This document shows, piece by piece, positions 1 through 7,120 of a stretch of DNA of 18,907 nucleotides. Origin of the DNA: an archaeon (GTDB lineage: Archaea; Asgardarchaeota; Heimdallarchaeia; Hodarchaeales; S146-22). Under the pieces are notes generated by a model, which had not been told where the DNA came from, ran no database searches, and saw nothing but the letters and a program-made list of their open reading frames with translations. Numbering within the stretch: position 1 is the stretch's first letter; every line of letters starts with the position of its first letter. A program made the translations under genes and the position numbers. Where the stretch lies: contig JAJRXH010000659.1 of assembly GCA_024276395.1 (NCBI GenBank), forward strand, positions 1 to 18,907, in the 5' to 3' direction.

Positions 1-633
1 AATGTAGAGACTAATCCTCTTCCTATCGAAAAAGATTTCGAGATCGAGATGAGTCTTTTGACGCAATTATTGGTAGCAAATTACATTAGTGGTCATCATT
101 CAATTACAATTATCAAGTTCCGGAAAGTGCTAGAAAAATTAGCAGCTCAGTCTGCAACGGAAGAAATGTGTGCTTGGTGTCTGGGTGTTAGAAAAATTGT
201 CTTTCAACAACTCCTTCAAGTTAGTAAATACTCGAGAATAAAATCTGACTCAGAGAAATATAGGCAGCACGGTCATTCAGAGCTGATGGAGTTGGTGATG
301 GGGTTGAGTTTTGCTGAAGGATTGAAGATTACCCCAGAAATGTTACCTTTGGTTCAAAAATTGTTCGACAAGCAATATTTTACCCTCTTTCTTCCTTTAT
401 TGGCATTGTCCATTGATGAGATTGGTCTTACTCCCTCTTTAGCCGTTGATCTGGATCAAATAACAAGAGGATGTTGTCCATTTCAGGAAAAATTCCGAGT
501 AGTTCCATCTGATCTGGAAAAATTATGGTCAACAGGGATGATGAACAAGATTGAACAGTTTGCGAATGATTGCATCATCGAAAAGAAAACCCTGACTTTC
601 CCTCTTCGAAAAACCCTTTTTGATGAAGGTTGA
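1..633 (+). CDS. Unidentified helical protein, 5' end outside window
   Basis: I do not recognise this protein. The reading frame is open from the first base; the first internal ATG is at 49, with 16 in-frame codons and no stop before it, so the true start probably lies upstream and 211 codons are visible. The visible part looks mostly alpha-helical and soluble, with no membrane segment or signal peptide. It has scattered cysteines (a CAWC stretch about residues 57-60 of the visible part and a GCC near the C terminus) that do not form an obvious zinc site. It ends 11 bases before the preferred start of the KEOPS gene cgi121, so the two are probably co-transcribed. In some archaea Cgi121 neighbours a helicase gene, but I see no helicase motif here and do not claim one. 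Confidence 0.6.
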   Translation, partial: NVETNPLPIEKDFEIEMSLLTQLLVANYISGHHSITIIKFRKVLEKLAAQSATEEMCAWCLGVRKIVFQQLLQVSKYSRIKSDSEKYRQHGHSELMELVMGLSFAEGLKITPEMLPLVQKLFDKQYFTLFLPLLALSIDEIGLTPSLAVDLDQITRGCCPFQEKFRVVPSDLEKLWSTGMMNKIEQFANDCIIEKKTLTFPLRKTLFDEG

Positions 634-644
634 GGGTGAAACCA

Positions 645-1247
645 ATGTTAAAGGATTCACTAGAGATAACTTTACCAGAATTGTGGGTAGATTATAGGAT
701 CTATTCCAGCCCAACACCGTTAGATGTCTCAAAAATTGTTACTGAAATGAAATTGTTGAATGAGCAACTTGAGACTGGCTATCTACAATTAGTTGATGAA
801 TCTAGAATCATTGATGAACAACAGCTATTGTCTGCTTGTTGGCATGCATCTTATGCATTTTATGAGGAAATGAACATCTCTCGCTCAATGGATGTTGAGA
901 CCTTGCTTTATCTTGCTGGAACACGTCAGATTGATCAAGCCCTAGAGATTGTTGGCCTTAAAGAACAGACGAAAATTGTTCTACTAGTCAACGTGCAGCG
1001 AACACCAGAAGAGGTTATGAGAGCGTTTGAATTGTTTGAAGGAATTTTTCAATGGCCAAGATCAGAGAGAAATTCTATTAGTAGAACACCAGACGAATTA
1101 GTGAGACTTCTTTCTCTATATATGAGAAGAGATATGGACACTGGGATAAAAAAGCAAGTCACTGAGAAGAAAACTGTTGAAAGAATTCGTCAACATTGGA
1201 TTGATTGGATGATGTCTCGAGTTGCTTTGACAGCAACGTTGGTTTAA
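645..1247 (+). CDS. cgi121: KEOPS complex subunit Cgi121
   Basis: Cgi121 is the tRNA-recruiting subunit of KEOPS, the complex (Kae1, Bud32, Cgi121, Pcc1) that makes the universal t6A37 modification on ANN-decoding tRNAs. The family signature is clear in the middle of the protein: a histidine-alanine stretch (WHASYAFYEE), then NISRSMDVETLLYLAG, then TRQIDQALEIVGLK and a hydrophobic strand. This matches the usual pattern of SR-x-x-x-(I/V)E-x-LLY-x-(A/S)G-x-RQI-x-x-A. The length of 200 residues is slightly above the usual 150-180, with an extra charged C-terminal helix. I prefer ATG 645 because GGTGA at 635-639 lies five bases before it; a TTG at 630, overlapping the previous stop, is the longest alternative. 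No other KEOPS gene is in the window. Confidence 0.85.
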   Translation: MLKDSLEITLPELWVDYRIYSSPTPLDVSKIVTEMKLLNEQLETGYLQLVDESRIIDEQQLLSACWHASYAFYEEMNISRSMDVETLLYLAGTRQIDQALEIVGLKEQTKIVLLVNVQRTPEEVMRAFELFEGIFQWPRSERNSISRTPDELVRLLSLYMRRDMDTGIKKQVTEKKTVERIRQHWIDWMMSRVALTATLV

Positions 1248-1326
1248 AAAGTCGATGTAAATGAATAAACTTTTTTCCTATTTAGGCTTTTCCAAAACTT
1301 TAATTTTTTCAATCAGGGAGGCTAAA

Positions 1327-1380
1327 ATGGTCACCAAGTTCACGTTACGGCACGTTCCGTCCGAGGAAATCGTCACGTGA
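1327..1380 (+). CDS. Possible 17-residue peptide with strong ribosome binding site
   Basis: ATG at 1327 opens a 17-codon frame (MVTKFTLRHVPSEEIVT) ending at TGA 1378-1380. GGGAGG at 1316-1321 lies five bases upstream, better than the site of most long genes here. No TATA box was found just upstream and no family is recognisable. It could be a real small protein, a leader peptide, or a chance frame within an RNA gene. Confidence 0.2.
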   Translation: MVTKFTLRHVPSEEIVT

Positions 1381-1475
1381 TTGGTCATTAGAATTAAGGG
1401 ACCAGTCCTTCAGTAATTAATCGAGATTCAGCGAAGAATGGAATATCTCACGTGAATGAATGGAGAAGCACGGCC

Positions 1476-1497
1476 TTTCCCGACCGCCTTTCGGAAA
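1476..1497 (+). terminator. Hairpin followed by T-rich tract, candidate terminator
   Basis: TTTCCCGA (1476-1483) pairs with TCGGAAA (1491-1497) with one bulged C, giving a seven-pair stem and a seven-base loop. A pyrimidine-rich tract with T-runs follows from 1502 to about 1529, reaching into the end of the convergent channel gene. It would end transcripts coming from cgi121 or from the GC-richer island. Archaeal termination depends mainly on T-runs, so the hairpin may matter less than the tract. Confidence 0.3.
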
Positions 1498-1517
1498 AAT
1501 CTGTTTTCCTATTCTTC

Positions 1518-3035
1518 TTACTTTTTTTCTAGTAATTCGGAACAGTGAATCATTTGTCTTGCTACAGCCCTTTCTAGTTCGATGGAATGGTTTAGGCCGA
1601 GCTGATTGAATATGTGCAAGTTTTGATGATCCCTTATCTGAGCAATTACAATGGCGGTCTTGTTGTGCATTCGCAGGTAAGAAAGAAAGAACAGCATTTC
1701 TGGATCTTCGTGAGAAGAAATGATGACAAGGTCCATTTTTTTGAGAAAAGATGGTGAAAACCGGTTAATTTCTGTCATGTGTGCGGGAATGCTGTGGATG
1801 TCATCTTTTTCACCATGTTTTAAAATGTCCTCGTCTTTAGTTGCGATCCAGATTTCTTTTGCCGTGTATTGAAGAAGTTGAAGTGATATTCTGGAAATGA
1901 TTCCGCTGCCTAAAAGCAGCACGTTTTCATAAATTTTCTGATAAGTTCTGGTTTTTATTGCTTCCATATCCCTTAAATCGTGAGCATCTCCTAGTACAAG
2001 GAGGTCAAACCTATCAAGAGGCTTTTTAATGTGCTTCCATCGTTTCATATAATCATTTAAGGTCTCCACAGGAACAACTTGATCGAATTCTTTCGTAGCT
2101 AAGGTTATTCGACCAATAACCCAAACTCTATCTAATAACTCTGGAGAGATTTCTCGATCATCTGGCAGTTTTTGAAGACGCACTATTCTATGTTGCTTTA
2201 ACGGCAAATCAGTGACCATAATGTCTAAATCTTTGAATAAAATTTTGTTTAGATCAATGAATACTGCATATTCTTGAAGTACCACGTTAGTTATGTTTAA
2301 TCGCTTGCAAAGATCTAAAGAACGATATTCTCTAATGTGAATGATGACATTCGTTGTAGGATCGTAGGTTTTTACGACTAATGCCGTGAATATCGTCGTT
2401 TCGTCGTCATGAAGAGAAATGAAGGTGTATTTAACTTTTTTCCAGTTCAAGTTAGCCAAGAATAGTGGCTCCTTGACGTCTCCTTCGATAGTTATGAGGC
2501 CGCGTGTTCTGGCTTCTTCAATTCTCGTGGTATTAGAATCAATAATGACGATGTTCTTGTATCCACTCTTCATTAGCATTTCAGCGATTTCGCTGCCGAC
2601 TTTTCCATATCCAAGAATGACAATGGCATTTTCTATGTGATTTAGTGAGATGTGACTTTCGATAGAAGGATCTAATCGGAACTCAATGATATGTTCTGCC
2701 ATTTTTTGCATTGATAAGGCAAAAATGGAGATGCCAATGAGCACGATGATTGATGATGCCAGTCGACTCGTGTCGTGTTTGGGGACAAAATCTCCATAGC
2801 CGACAGTGCTTAAAGTCACGATGGTGAAATAAAAACTAATGAAAACGTTCCATTGTTCTAGAATCGAGAAAATGATGGTCCCCATGCTGATGAGGATAAC
2901 TAACGACAGCAGATGCCATCGTATTTGTTTTATCAGAAACAATAACAGGTGAAACTTTATTTTCAACTTGTTCACGGCATGTCGCCTATATAGAGATTGA
3001 TCCTTTTCTAAAATCAGTTTTATCAATGAGTGCAT
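1518..3035 (-). CDS. Two-TM potassium channel with RCK (TrkA-N) domains
   Basis: This is a voltage-independent K+ channel of the MthK type. The N terminus has a basic cytoplasmic segment, a first membrane helix (about residues 39-58), a pore helix and the selectivity filter TVGYGD (77-82), and a second membrane helix (about 91-110). A cytosolic RCK/TrkA-N Rossmann domain follows, with the nucleotide-binding loop GYGKVG at 142-147 and an acidic strand end (VIIDS). A second, weaker Rossmann-like half near residue 370 (LLLGSGIIS) makes a tandem RCK arrangement, as in BK-type gating rings; its glycine pattern is degenerate, so it may not bind nucleotide. The length of 505 residues is longer than MthK and fits two RCK units. 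The ATG at 3035 lies inside the upstream lyase gene (50-base overlap); a GTG at 2975, after the lyase stop, is an alternative that would still keep both helices. Confidence 0.88.
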   Translation of the reverse strand: MHSLIKLILEKDQSLYRRHAVNKLKIKFHLLLFLIKQIRWHLLSLVILISMGTIIFSILEQWNVFISFYFTIVTLSTVGYGDFVPKHDTSRLASSIIVLIGISIFALSMQKMAEHIIEFRLDPSIESHISLNHIENAIVILGYGKVGSEIAEMLMKSGYKNIVIIDSNTTRIEEARTRGLITIEGDVKEPLFLANLNWKKVKYTFISLHDDETTIFTALVVKTYDPTTNVIIHIREYRSLDLCKRLNITNVVLQEYAVFIDLNKILFKDLDIMVTDLPLKQHRIVRLQKLPDDREISPELLDRVWVIGRITLATKEFDQVVPVETLNDYMKRWKHIKKPLDRFDLLVLGDAHDLRDMEAIKTRTYQKIYENVLLLGSGIISRISLQLLQYTAKEIWIATKDEDILKHGEKDDIHSIPAHMTEINRFSPSFLKKMDLVIISSHEDPEMLFFLSYLRMHNKTAIVIAQIRDHQNLHIFNQLGLNHSIELERAVARQMIHCSELLEKK

Positions 3036-4737
3036 TCACGACGACGGGTTTTCCGTTTGCTGCTATTTCTTTTGCTTCTTTGAGAACCGAGGAAATTTCG
3101 TCGTTACTTTCAATGACGAATCCTTCAGCTCCTAATCCCTTGACAGCGATATGATAATTGGAACGTCTCAGAATGACTCCTACATCATCTTTGAAGATTT
3201 CTAATTGTTCACGTGCGATTTGCATCCACGCAGCATCATTACCTATCACGGCAATGATTGGAAGTTTATGGCGGATGAAGGTGTCAAATTCAATGAGGCT
3301 GTAACCAAAAGCACCATCGCCATAGAGAACCCATACTTCATGATCGGGTCGGACGGATTTGGCTGCTAGAGCAAATCCAGCTCCACATCCTAAGGCTCCA
3401 AAAACGCCTGGATCGAGCCATGTTAAAGGTGTTCTTGGTCTGATGATGTAGGATGCTGTGGCAACGAAATCTCCACCATCACCAATGATGATGCTTTTTT
3501 CATCAATGACTTCTTCGAGAGCTTGGCATAATTTGAGGGGATTGACAAATTCAGCGGGTTCATTGGCAAGATGTTCAATTTCTTTTTCTCTTTGGTTATC
3601 TCTTGCGCGAAGGTGGCTAATCCAGTCATTCCAATGGTCATCGGGCTTTTCAATCCTGCGTGAAAGTTCTTTTAAGAAAATAGCCGGATCGGTGATCATT
3701 CCAATGGTAGGCTTACGATTCATCATTAGGAGTTTCGGTGAACGATGGCAAGAAATGATTGTAGTCGTCCTTTTGATGGAAAGTCCATAATTTAAACGAA
3801 AATCAAAAGGAACTCCAGCAAGAATGATGGCATCCGCTTCTTTCAGGGCCTCTTTTTTTCTATGTCTCATTTGTAAGGGATGTCTCCTTCCTAAGATTCC
3901 TCTTGCCATTCCAGAGAGATACGTTGGAATTCCTAATCTGGTAATGGCATCAGCAAGAGGTAATGCTTCATTTTTAAGAGTGACAGCACTACTTCCCACT
4001 AATAGTAATGGTCGTTCGGATTTCTTTAGAATTTTTGTAATTTTCTTTATTTTTCGAGATGAAATTACTGGTATTTGATTTTTTTCTATTCTTATCGTTT
4101 TAATTAGATGAGAATCCTTGAACAAGTTCTTGAGATGACGTTGAACGTACCATTTCATCATTTTTTGGGAGATGGTTTGCGCTTTTCCGAAACTTTCTAG
4201 ATACATCTTCGTGATGAGAGAATCATGATATAGAATATCGATTGGGATTTCAATGAAGACGGGGCCTGTCATTCCAGATTGTGAGAGATAAAATGCTTTT
4301 TCGAGAGTAGGAACGATATCACGAACGGTGTTTATCGTTTTGGCCCACTTCACGTGCGGTCTCATTACCGTTAACTGATCAATGTCTTGTAGTGCTCCAC
4401 GACCTTTCAATAACGTGGCAGCAGCTCCTGATATGATGATAAGTGGTGATTCGGCTAACTGAGCATTCTTTACTGCCGTGATGGTGTTTGTTAATCCTGG
4501 TCCTGCTGTTACAACAACAATTCCAGGAGTACCACTCAGGCGAGAGTAGGCATCTGCTGCAAAGGCAGCAGCGGCCTCATCTCTTACATCGATGACCGTG
4601 ATGCCAGCTTGTTTGGCAGCGACGAGAATTGGGGTAATGTGACCTCCACATAATGAGAAAATTGTAGTGATGTTATGATTTTTTAACACGGAGATGACGT
4701 GGTGTCCGCCATGGAGAAAATTCATGTCAACTTGCAC
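2986..4737 (-). CDS. ThDP-dependent lyase, ILVBL / 2-hydroxyacyl-CoA lyase-like
   Basis: This is a full-length thiamine-diphosphate enzyme of the acetolactate synthase/oxalyl-CoA decarboxylase superfamily. It has an N-terminal PYR domain with the catalytic glutamate in VRDEAAAAF (E54), a middle domain, and a C-terminal PP domain with the Mg-ThDP motif GDG (473-475) to N500. Many segments match what I remember of human ILVBL (HACL2): HGG at 9-11, TAGPGLTNT, RGALQ, VRDIVPTL, SGMARGILGRRHPL, WLDPGVFGALG, GYSLIEFDTF and a TDFR-x-GSI C terminus. ILVBL cleaves 2-hydroxyacyl-CoAs during alpha-oxidation of fatty acids. Unlike the ER-anchored human protein, no N-terminal membrane helix is visible. Catabolic or anabolic acetolactate synthase is less likely, and no small regulatory subunit is nearby. 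Start: GTG 4737 follows AAGGTGA (4743-4749) by five bases; GTG 4746 and ATG 4725 are alternatives. Confidence 0.85.
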   Translation of the reverse strand: MQVDMNFLHGGHHVISVLKNHNITTIFSLCGGHITPILVAAKQAGITVIDVRDEAAAAFAADAYSRLSGTPGIVVVTAGPGLTNTITAVKNAQLAESPLIIISGAAATLLKGRGALQDIDQLTVMRPHVKWAKTINTVRDIVPTLEKAFYLSQSGMTGPVFIEIPIDILYHDSLITKMYLESFGKAQTISQKMMKWYVQRHLKNLFKDSHLIKTIRIEKNQIPVISSRKIKKITKILKKSERPLLLVGSSAVTLKNEALPLADAITRLGIPTYLSGMARGILGRRHPLQMRHRKKEALKEADAIILAGVPFDFRLNYGLSIKRTTTIISCHRSPKLLMMNRKPTIGMITDPAIFLKELSRRIEKPDDHWNDWISHLRARDNQREKEIEHLANEPAEFVNPLKLCQALEEVIDEKSIIIGDGGDFVATASYIIRPRTPLTWLDPGVFGALGCGAGFALAAKSVRPDHEVWVLYGDGAFGYSLIEFDTFIRHKLPIIAVIGNDAAWMQIAREQLEIFKDDVGVILRRSNYHIAVKGLGAEGFVIESNDEISSVLKEAKEIAANGKPVVVNALIDKTDFRKGSISI

Positions 4738-4782
4738 AGCTTTCACCTTGACTGACTAACTTGAGTGATCGCTTGAGATGAT

Positions 4783-4825
4783 GCAAAAAATGAAAGGAGG
4801 GCGACGATTTATTAAGATTCGCCGC
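4783..4825 (-). terminator. Stem-loop plus T-run after the thioredoxin gene
   Basis: On the minus strand GCGGCGA (4825-4819) can pair with TCGTCGC (4807-4801), seven pairs including one G-U, around an 11-base loop. CTCCTTTCATTTTTT follows (about 4799-4785). It sits between the thioredoxin stop and the start of the lyase gene, so it may separate these two transcripts. The assignment rests on sequence appearance only. Confidence 0.35.
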
Positions 4826-4831
4826 ATATCT

Positions 4832-5224
4832 TTAATTAGGTTCATTATCTATAGATTTTACAGCTTTAATGAGTTCAAGAAACGCATCTGGCGGTAGAGC
4901 GCCAACTATTCGATCAATTGACCCGTTATCGGTTTGAAATTGGACAAGTCCACCATTGTAAAACACGAACATTGTGGGAATGGCGCTCACGCGAAATTGC
5001 TGGGCAATTACTTGTTGTAGGTCAGCCTCGACCTCTTCCACGTTTACCTTGGCAATGGTTACATCTTCTAATAATTCGAGATTTTGTGTTAGTAAATTCT
5101 CGATGACCTTGGCAAATGCCTTGCAAGGGCCACACCATTCTGCCCAAAAGTCAAATACCACGATTTTTGATTTTCCAATGGCATCTTCAAATTCTGGAAT
5201 GTTATTAACTTCTATTACCTGCAT
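4832..5224 (-). CDS. Thioredoxin
   Basis: This is a single-domain thioredoxin fold, a cytosolic dithiol-disulfide reductant. The active site WCGPC lies at residues 30-34, directly after the strand VVFDFWAE, and the cis-proline is in AIPT (P83). The length of 130 residues is slightly more than the usual 105-110: a loop with two extra acidic stretches (around 50-65) and a tail after the last helix account for it. The canonical GPC pair suggests thioredoxin rather than glutaredoxin or PDI function. No thioredoxin reductase lies nearby. ATG 5224 is the only good start; its ribosome binding site is weak. A TTTAAATAAT stretch (minus strand) about 100 bases upstream could be its TATA box. Confidence 0.92.
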   Translation of the reverse strand: MQVIEVNNIPEFEDAIGKSKIVVFDFWAEWCGPCKAFAKVIENLLTQNLELLEDVTIAKVNVEEVEADLQQVIAQQFRVSAIPTMFVFYNGGLVQFQTDNGSIDRIVGALPPDAFLELIKAVKSIDNEPN

Positions 5225-5317
5225 TCTAATCAGTCCAAGTAATTCTTGAAATGCATCATTTATTAATTCGACTATTTTTTCAATTCATCGCTGAAGACGA
5301 TGGAAAAAAGGAAACAA

Positions 5318-5327
5318 ATTATTTAAA
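5318..5327 (-). promoter_or_regulatory. Possible TATA box of the thioredoxin gene
   Basis: The minus strand reads TTTAAATAAT here, preceded by a pyrimidine tract. It is about 95-100 bases before the thioredoxin start in an AT-rich 153-base gap, so the leader would be rather long. No clear BRE is visible. Confidence 0.25.
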
Positions 5328-5377
5328 AAAAGGAAAGACATCAATTGTTGGTTCTGTTTCTCATTTTTTGTAGACTT

Positions 5378-5782
5378 TCATGCAGGAATTGCCTTGATTA
5401 TGGCTTTTTCTTCATCGAAACTACCTGGTTTTAGCTTTACCTTCATTCCGACCTCTGGAGGCTTGATGAGTCCCGTGATGTGAACGGAAATGGTGTTACC
5501 GTTGGGAAGTTCGACAATTCCTACGATGTAGGGTGCTTTGTCTTCCATGCCAGTTGGCGCGAAGTGGATGATGGTCCAAGCCTTGAGAGTTCCTTCTAGC
5601 GGCATTTCAACCCATTCCATATCGGTTGACATGCAACGACATTCTGATCTCGGGGGAAGGTATTGAGCTCCACAAGATTTGCATTTTGTTGCCATGAGCT
5701 TGTTTTCTAACAGATACTCACTAAATTTTTGAACGATGCTGTTTTGTACTTCTTTTTCAACATTGATTCCAAAGTATACCAT
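5378..5782 (-). CDS. DUF35 OB-fold/zinc-ribbon protein, thiolase partner
   Basis: This is a DUF35 family protein: an N-terminal helix, a rubredoxin-like zinc ribbon and an OB-fold that in archaea bridges thiolase and HMG-CoA synthase and passes acetoacetyl-CoA between them. The ribbon is seen at CKSCG (C34, C37) and ECRC (C48, C50). The second pair is CxC instead of the usual CxxC, a small deviation. The OB-fold covers about residues 60-130 (GTLKAWTII, APYIVGIVEL, GMKVKLKPG). The length of 134 residues is typical. It starts 20 bases after the thiolase stop and has GGAGGGT about nine bases before the ATG, so both are one operon. No HMG-CoA synthase is in the window; the pair may serve mevalonate synthesis with a distant synthase or act in acyl-CoA degradation. 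Confidence 0.88.
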   Translation of the reverse strand: MVYFGINVEKEVQNSIVQKFSEYLLENKLMATKCKSCGAQYLPPRSECRCMSTDMEWVEMPLEGTLKAWTIIHFAPTGMEDKAPYIVGIVELPNGNTISVHITGLIKPPEVGMKVKLKPGSFDEEKAIIKAIPA

Positions 5783-5802
5783 TATTTAGTACCCTCCAGT
5801 TT

Positions 5803-6966
5803 TCATTCACGGCCATAAATGATTACGTTAACGAATTGTCCAGACTGTCCAACATTATGTTGGAGCCCGATAGTTGCACCATCAACTTGTCTTTTTGGTT
5901 CAACCTCTCCACGAAGTTGCTTGGTGATTTCGGCAGCTTGACTCACACCAGTGGCACCTACAGGATGGCCCTTGGCTTTCAATCCACCGTCCACGTTGAC
6001 TGGAATTTTGCCACCAATGTAGGTCTGTTCTTCTTCGATTAATTTTCCACCTTGTCCAGGTTCTGCGAACCCAAGATCTTCATAGGCAATGATTTCGGCG
6101 ATGGTAAAGCAGTCATGGACTTCTGCTACATCAATGTCATTTGGAGTGATATTTGCCATTTTATAGGCCATCTGAGCAGCTCTTTTGGCGCCAGAAAGTC
6201 TAGTAAGTGTTTTTCGTTCATTAATGAGCATGGTATCGCCTCCCCATCCCAATCCTTTTATCCAAATTGGTGTATCTGTTAGTTTTTTGGCGACATCTTC
6301 GCTGGCGAGAATGACGGCAGCGGCGCCATCTGAAATTAACGAACAGTCATATAGGTTCAATGGAGCAGCAATCATGTGGCTTTTTATTGCCTCCTCAAGT
6401 GTTACTTGCTTTTGGAGATGAGCTTTTGGGTTCAATGAACCATAATAGTGATTTTTAACGCTTACCATTGATAATTGTTCCCTTGTGGTACCGTATTCGG
6501 CCATGTGGGCAGTTGCCATTAAGGCATAGAATCCAGGGAAGGAAATGCCTAGTGGGTACTCCCATTTAGAGTCGCCAGCAAGTGCCATCAATCGGGTTGC
6601 CTCGGATGTTGACACTGCGGTCATTTTTTCAACTCCCACAACCATCATTAAGTCAAGGTAACCAGCAGCTATCATTGACCAAGCAGTTCTGATCGCCGTA
6701 CTTCCAGATGCGCATGCTGTTTCGACTCTTTGTGTGGGTTTTTCGGCAAGTCCAATGTAATCACTGATGACGGCGGCAGGTGCACCCTGAGCAGCGAAAG
6801 CCTCTCCAGCGACAGAAATGACAGATGCTTGAATATCTTTAGGTTCTAAATCCGCATCTGCAAAAGCTTCTCTTGCAGCCTCATGTGCAAGTTCTCTGAC
6901 AGTTAAATCCTTTCTTTTTCCGAATTTTGAGTTTCCAGCACCGATAACAGCAACTCGTCGTGTCAT
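5803..6966 (-). CDS. Thiolase, SCP2-like (acetyl-CoA acetyltransferase)
   Basis: This is an archaeal thiolase of the SCP2/acetyl-CoA C-acyltransferase branch, about 387 residues as usual. The nucleophile is Cys85 in ETACASGS. The second catalytic pair is in EVHDCF (H284, C286), and the conserved GHPVGATG holds H334. The C-terminal LQHNVGQSG replaces the CxG motif of classical thiolases, which is normal for this branch. The likely reaction is condensation of two acetyl-CoA to acetoacetyl-CoA (or the reverse), with the product handed to the DUF35 partner encoded directly downstream. On the coding strand GGTGA lies eight bases before the ATG, and a TATA box is about 80 bases upstream, so this gene heads its own two-gene operon. 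The closest alternative role is a beta-ketothiolase of fatty-acid oxidation, given the enoyl-CoA hydratase gene upstream. Confidence 0.9.
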   Translation of the reverse strand: MTRRVAVIGAGNSKFGKRKDLTVRELAHEAAREAFADADLEPKDIQASVISVAGEAFAAQGAPAAVISDYIGLAEKPTQRVETACASGSTAIRTAWSMIAAGYLDLMMVVGVEKMTAVSTSEATRLMALAGDSKWEYPLGISFPGFYALMATAHMAEYGTTREQLSMVSVKNHYYGSLNPKAHLQKQVTLEEAIKSHMIAAPLNLYDCSLISDGAAAVILASEDVAKKLTDTPIWIKGLGWGGDTMLINERKTLTRLSGAKRAAQMAYKMANITPNDIDVAEVHDCFTIAEIIAYEDLGFAEPGQGGKLIEEEQTYIGGKIPVNVDGGLKAKGHPVGATGVSQAAEITKQLRGEVEPKRQVDGATIGLQHNVGQSGQFVNVIIYGRE

Positions 6967-7045
6967 TTCTAGTTCACCTTTAAAAATAGAGTTTCATATG
7001 AGTAAAAGCTTCAGTGTCGTTCATTTAATACAGAGAAATGGATGA

Positions 7046-7053
7046 TTTATATA
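7046..7053 (-). promoter_or_regulatory. TATA box of the thiolase-DUF35 operon
   Basis: The minus strand reads ACTATATAAATC across 7054-7043, a near-ideal archaeal TATA box. It lies in the 154-base gap between the enoyl-CoA hydratase stop and the thiolase start, about 80 bases before the ATG. Transcription would begin near 7020, giving a leader of some 50 bases that contains GGTGA just before the start codon. Confidence 0.55.
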
Positions 7054-7120
7054 GTATTTAGTTAAGGTAATTTTAAGGATTTGTATTTATTGAAAAAAAG
7101 AAGAAAATTACTTTTTTTCA

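Larger units (their letters stand above)
1310..1500. other. GC-richer intergenic island, possible RNA or leader
   Basis: Between cgi121 and the potassium channel gene there are 270 non-coding bases. Bases 1321-1500 are about 46% G+C by hand count (1321-1380 about 52%), while the flanking 1261-1320 is about 28%. In an AT-rich archaeon such islands often hold structured RNA. I can see small hairpins: ACGG/CCGT around 1347-1360, an AAG-GGA/TCCTT stem around 1396-1410, and TTTCCCGA/TCGGAAA at 1476-1497. TCACGTGA occurs twice, at 1373-1380 and 1448-1455. I could not fold it into tRNA, RNase P RNA or SRP RNA, so no identity is given. Confidence 0.35.

Noticed and set aside
1362..1372. GAGGAAAT stretch resembling the conserved GAGGAAAGUC of RNase P RNA
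   Set aside because: The other conserved regions of RNase P RNA and a long closing helix were not found in the 270-base gap.
1373..1455. TCACGTGA pair as a specific regulator site
   Set aside because: CACGTG also appears in several coding regions of this window (for example near 4352, 8673, 8931 and 10585), so by itself it is not specific; kept only as part of the island finding.
3458..4078. Plus-strand frames inside the lyase gene
   Set aside because: They are antisense to a well-conserved enzyme, with low-complexity compositions and no start signals.
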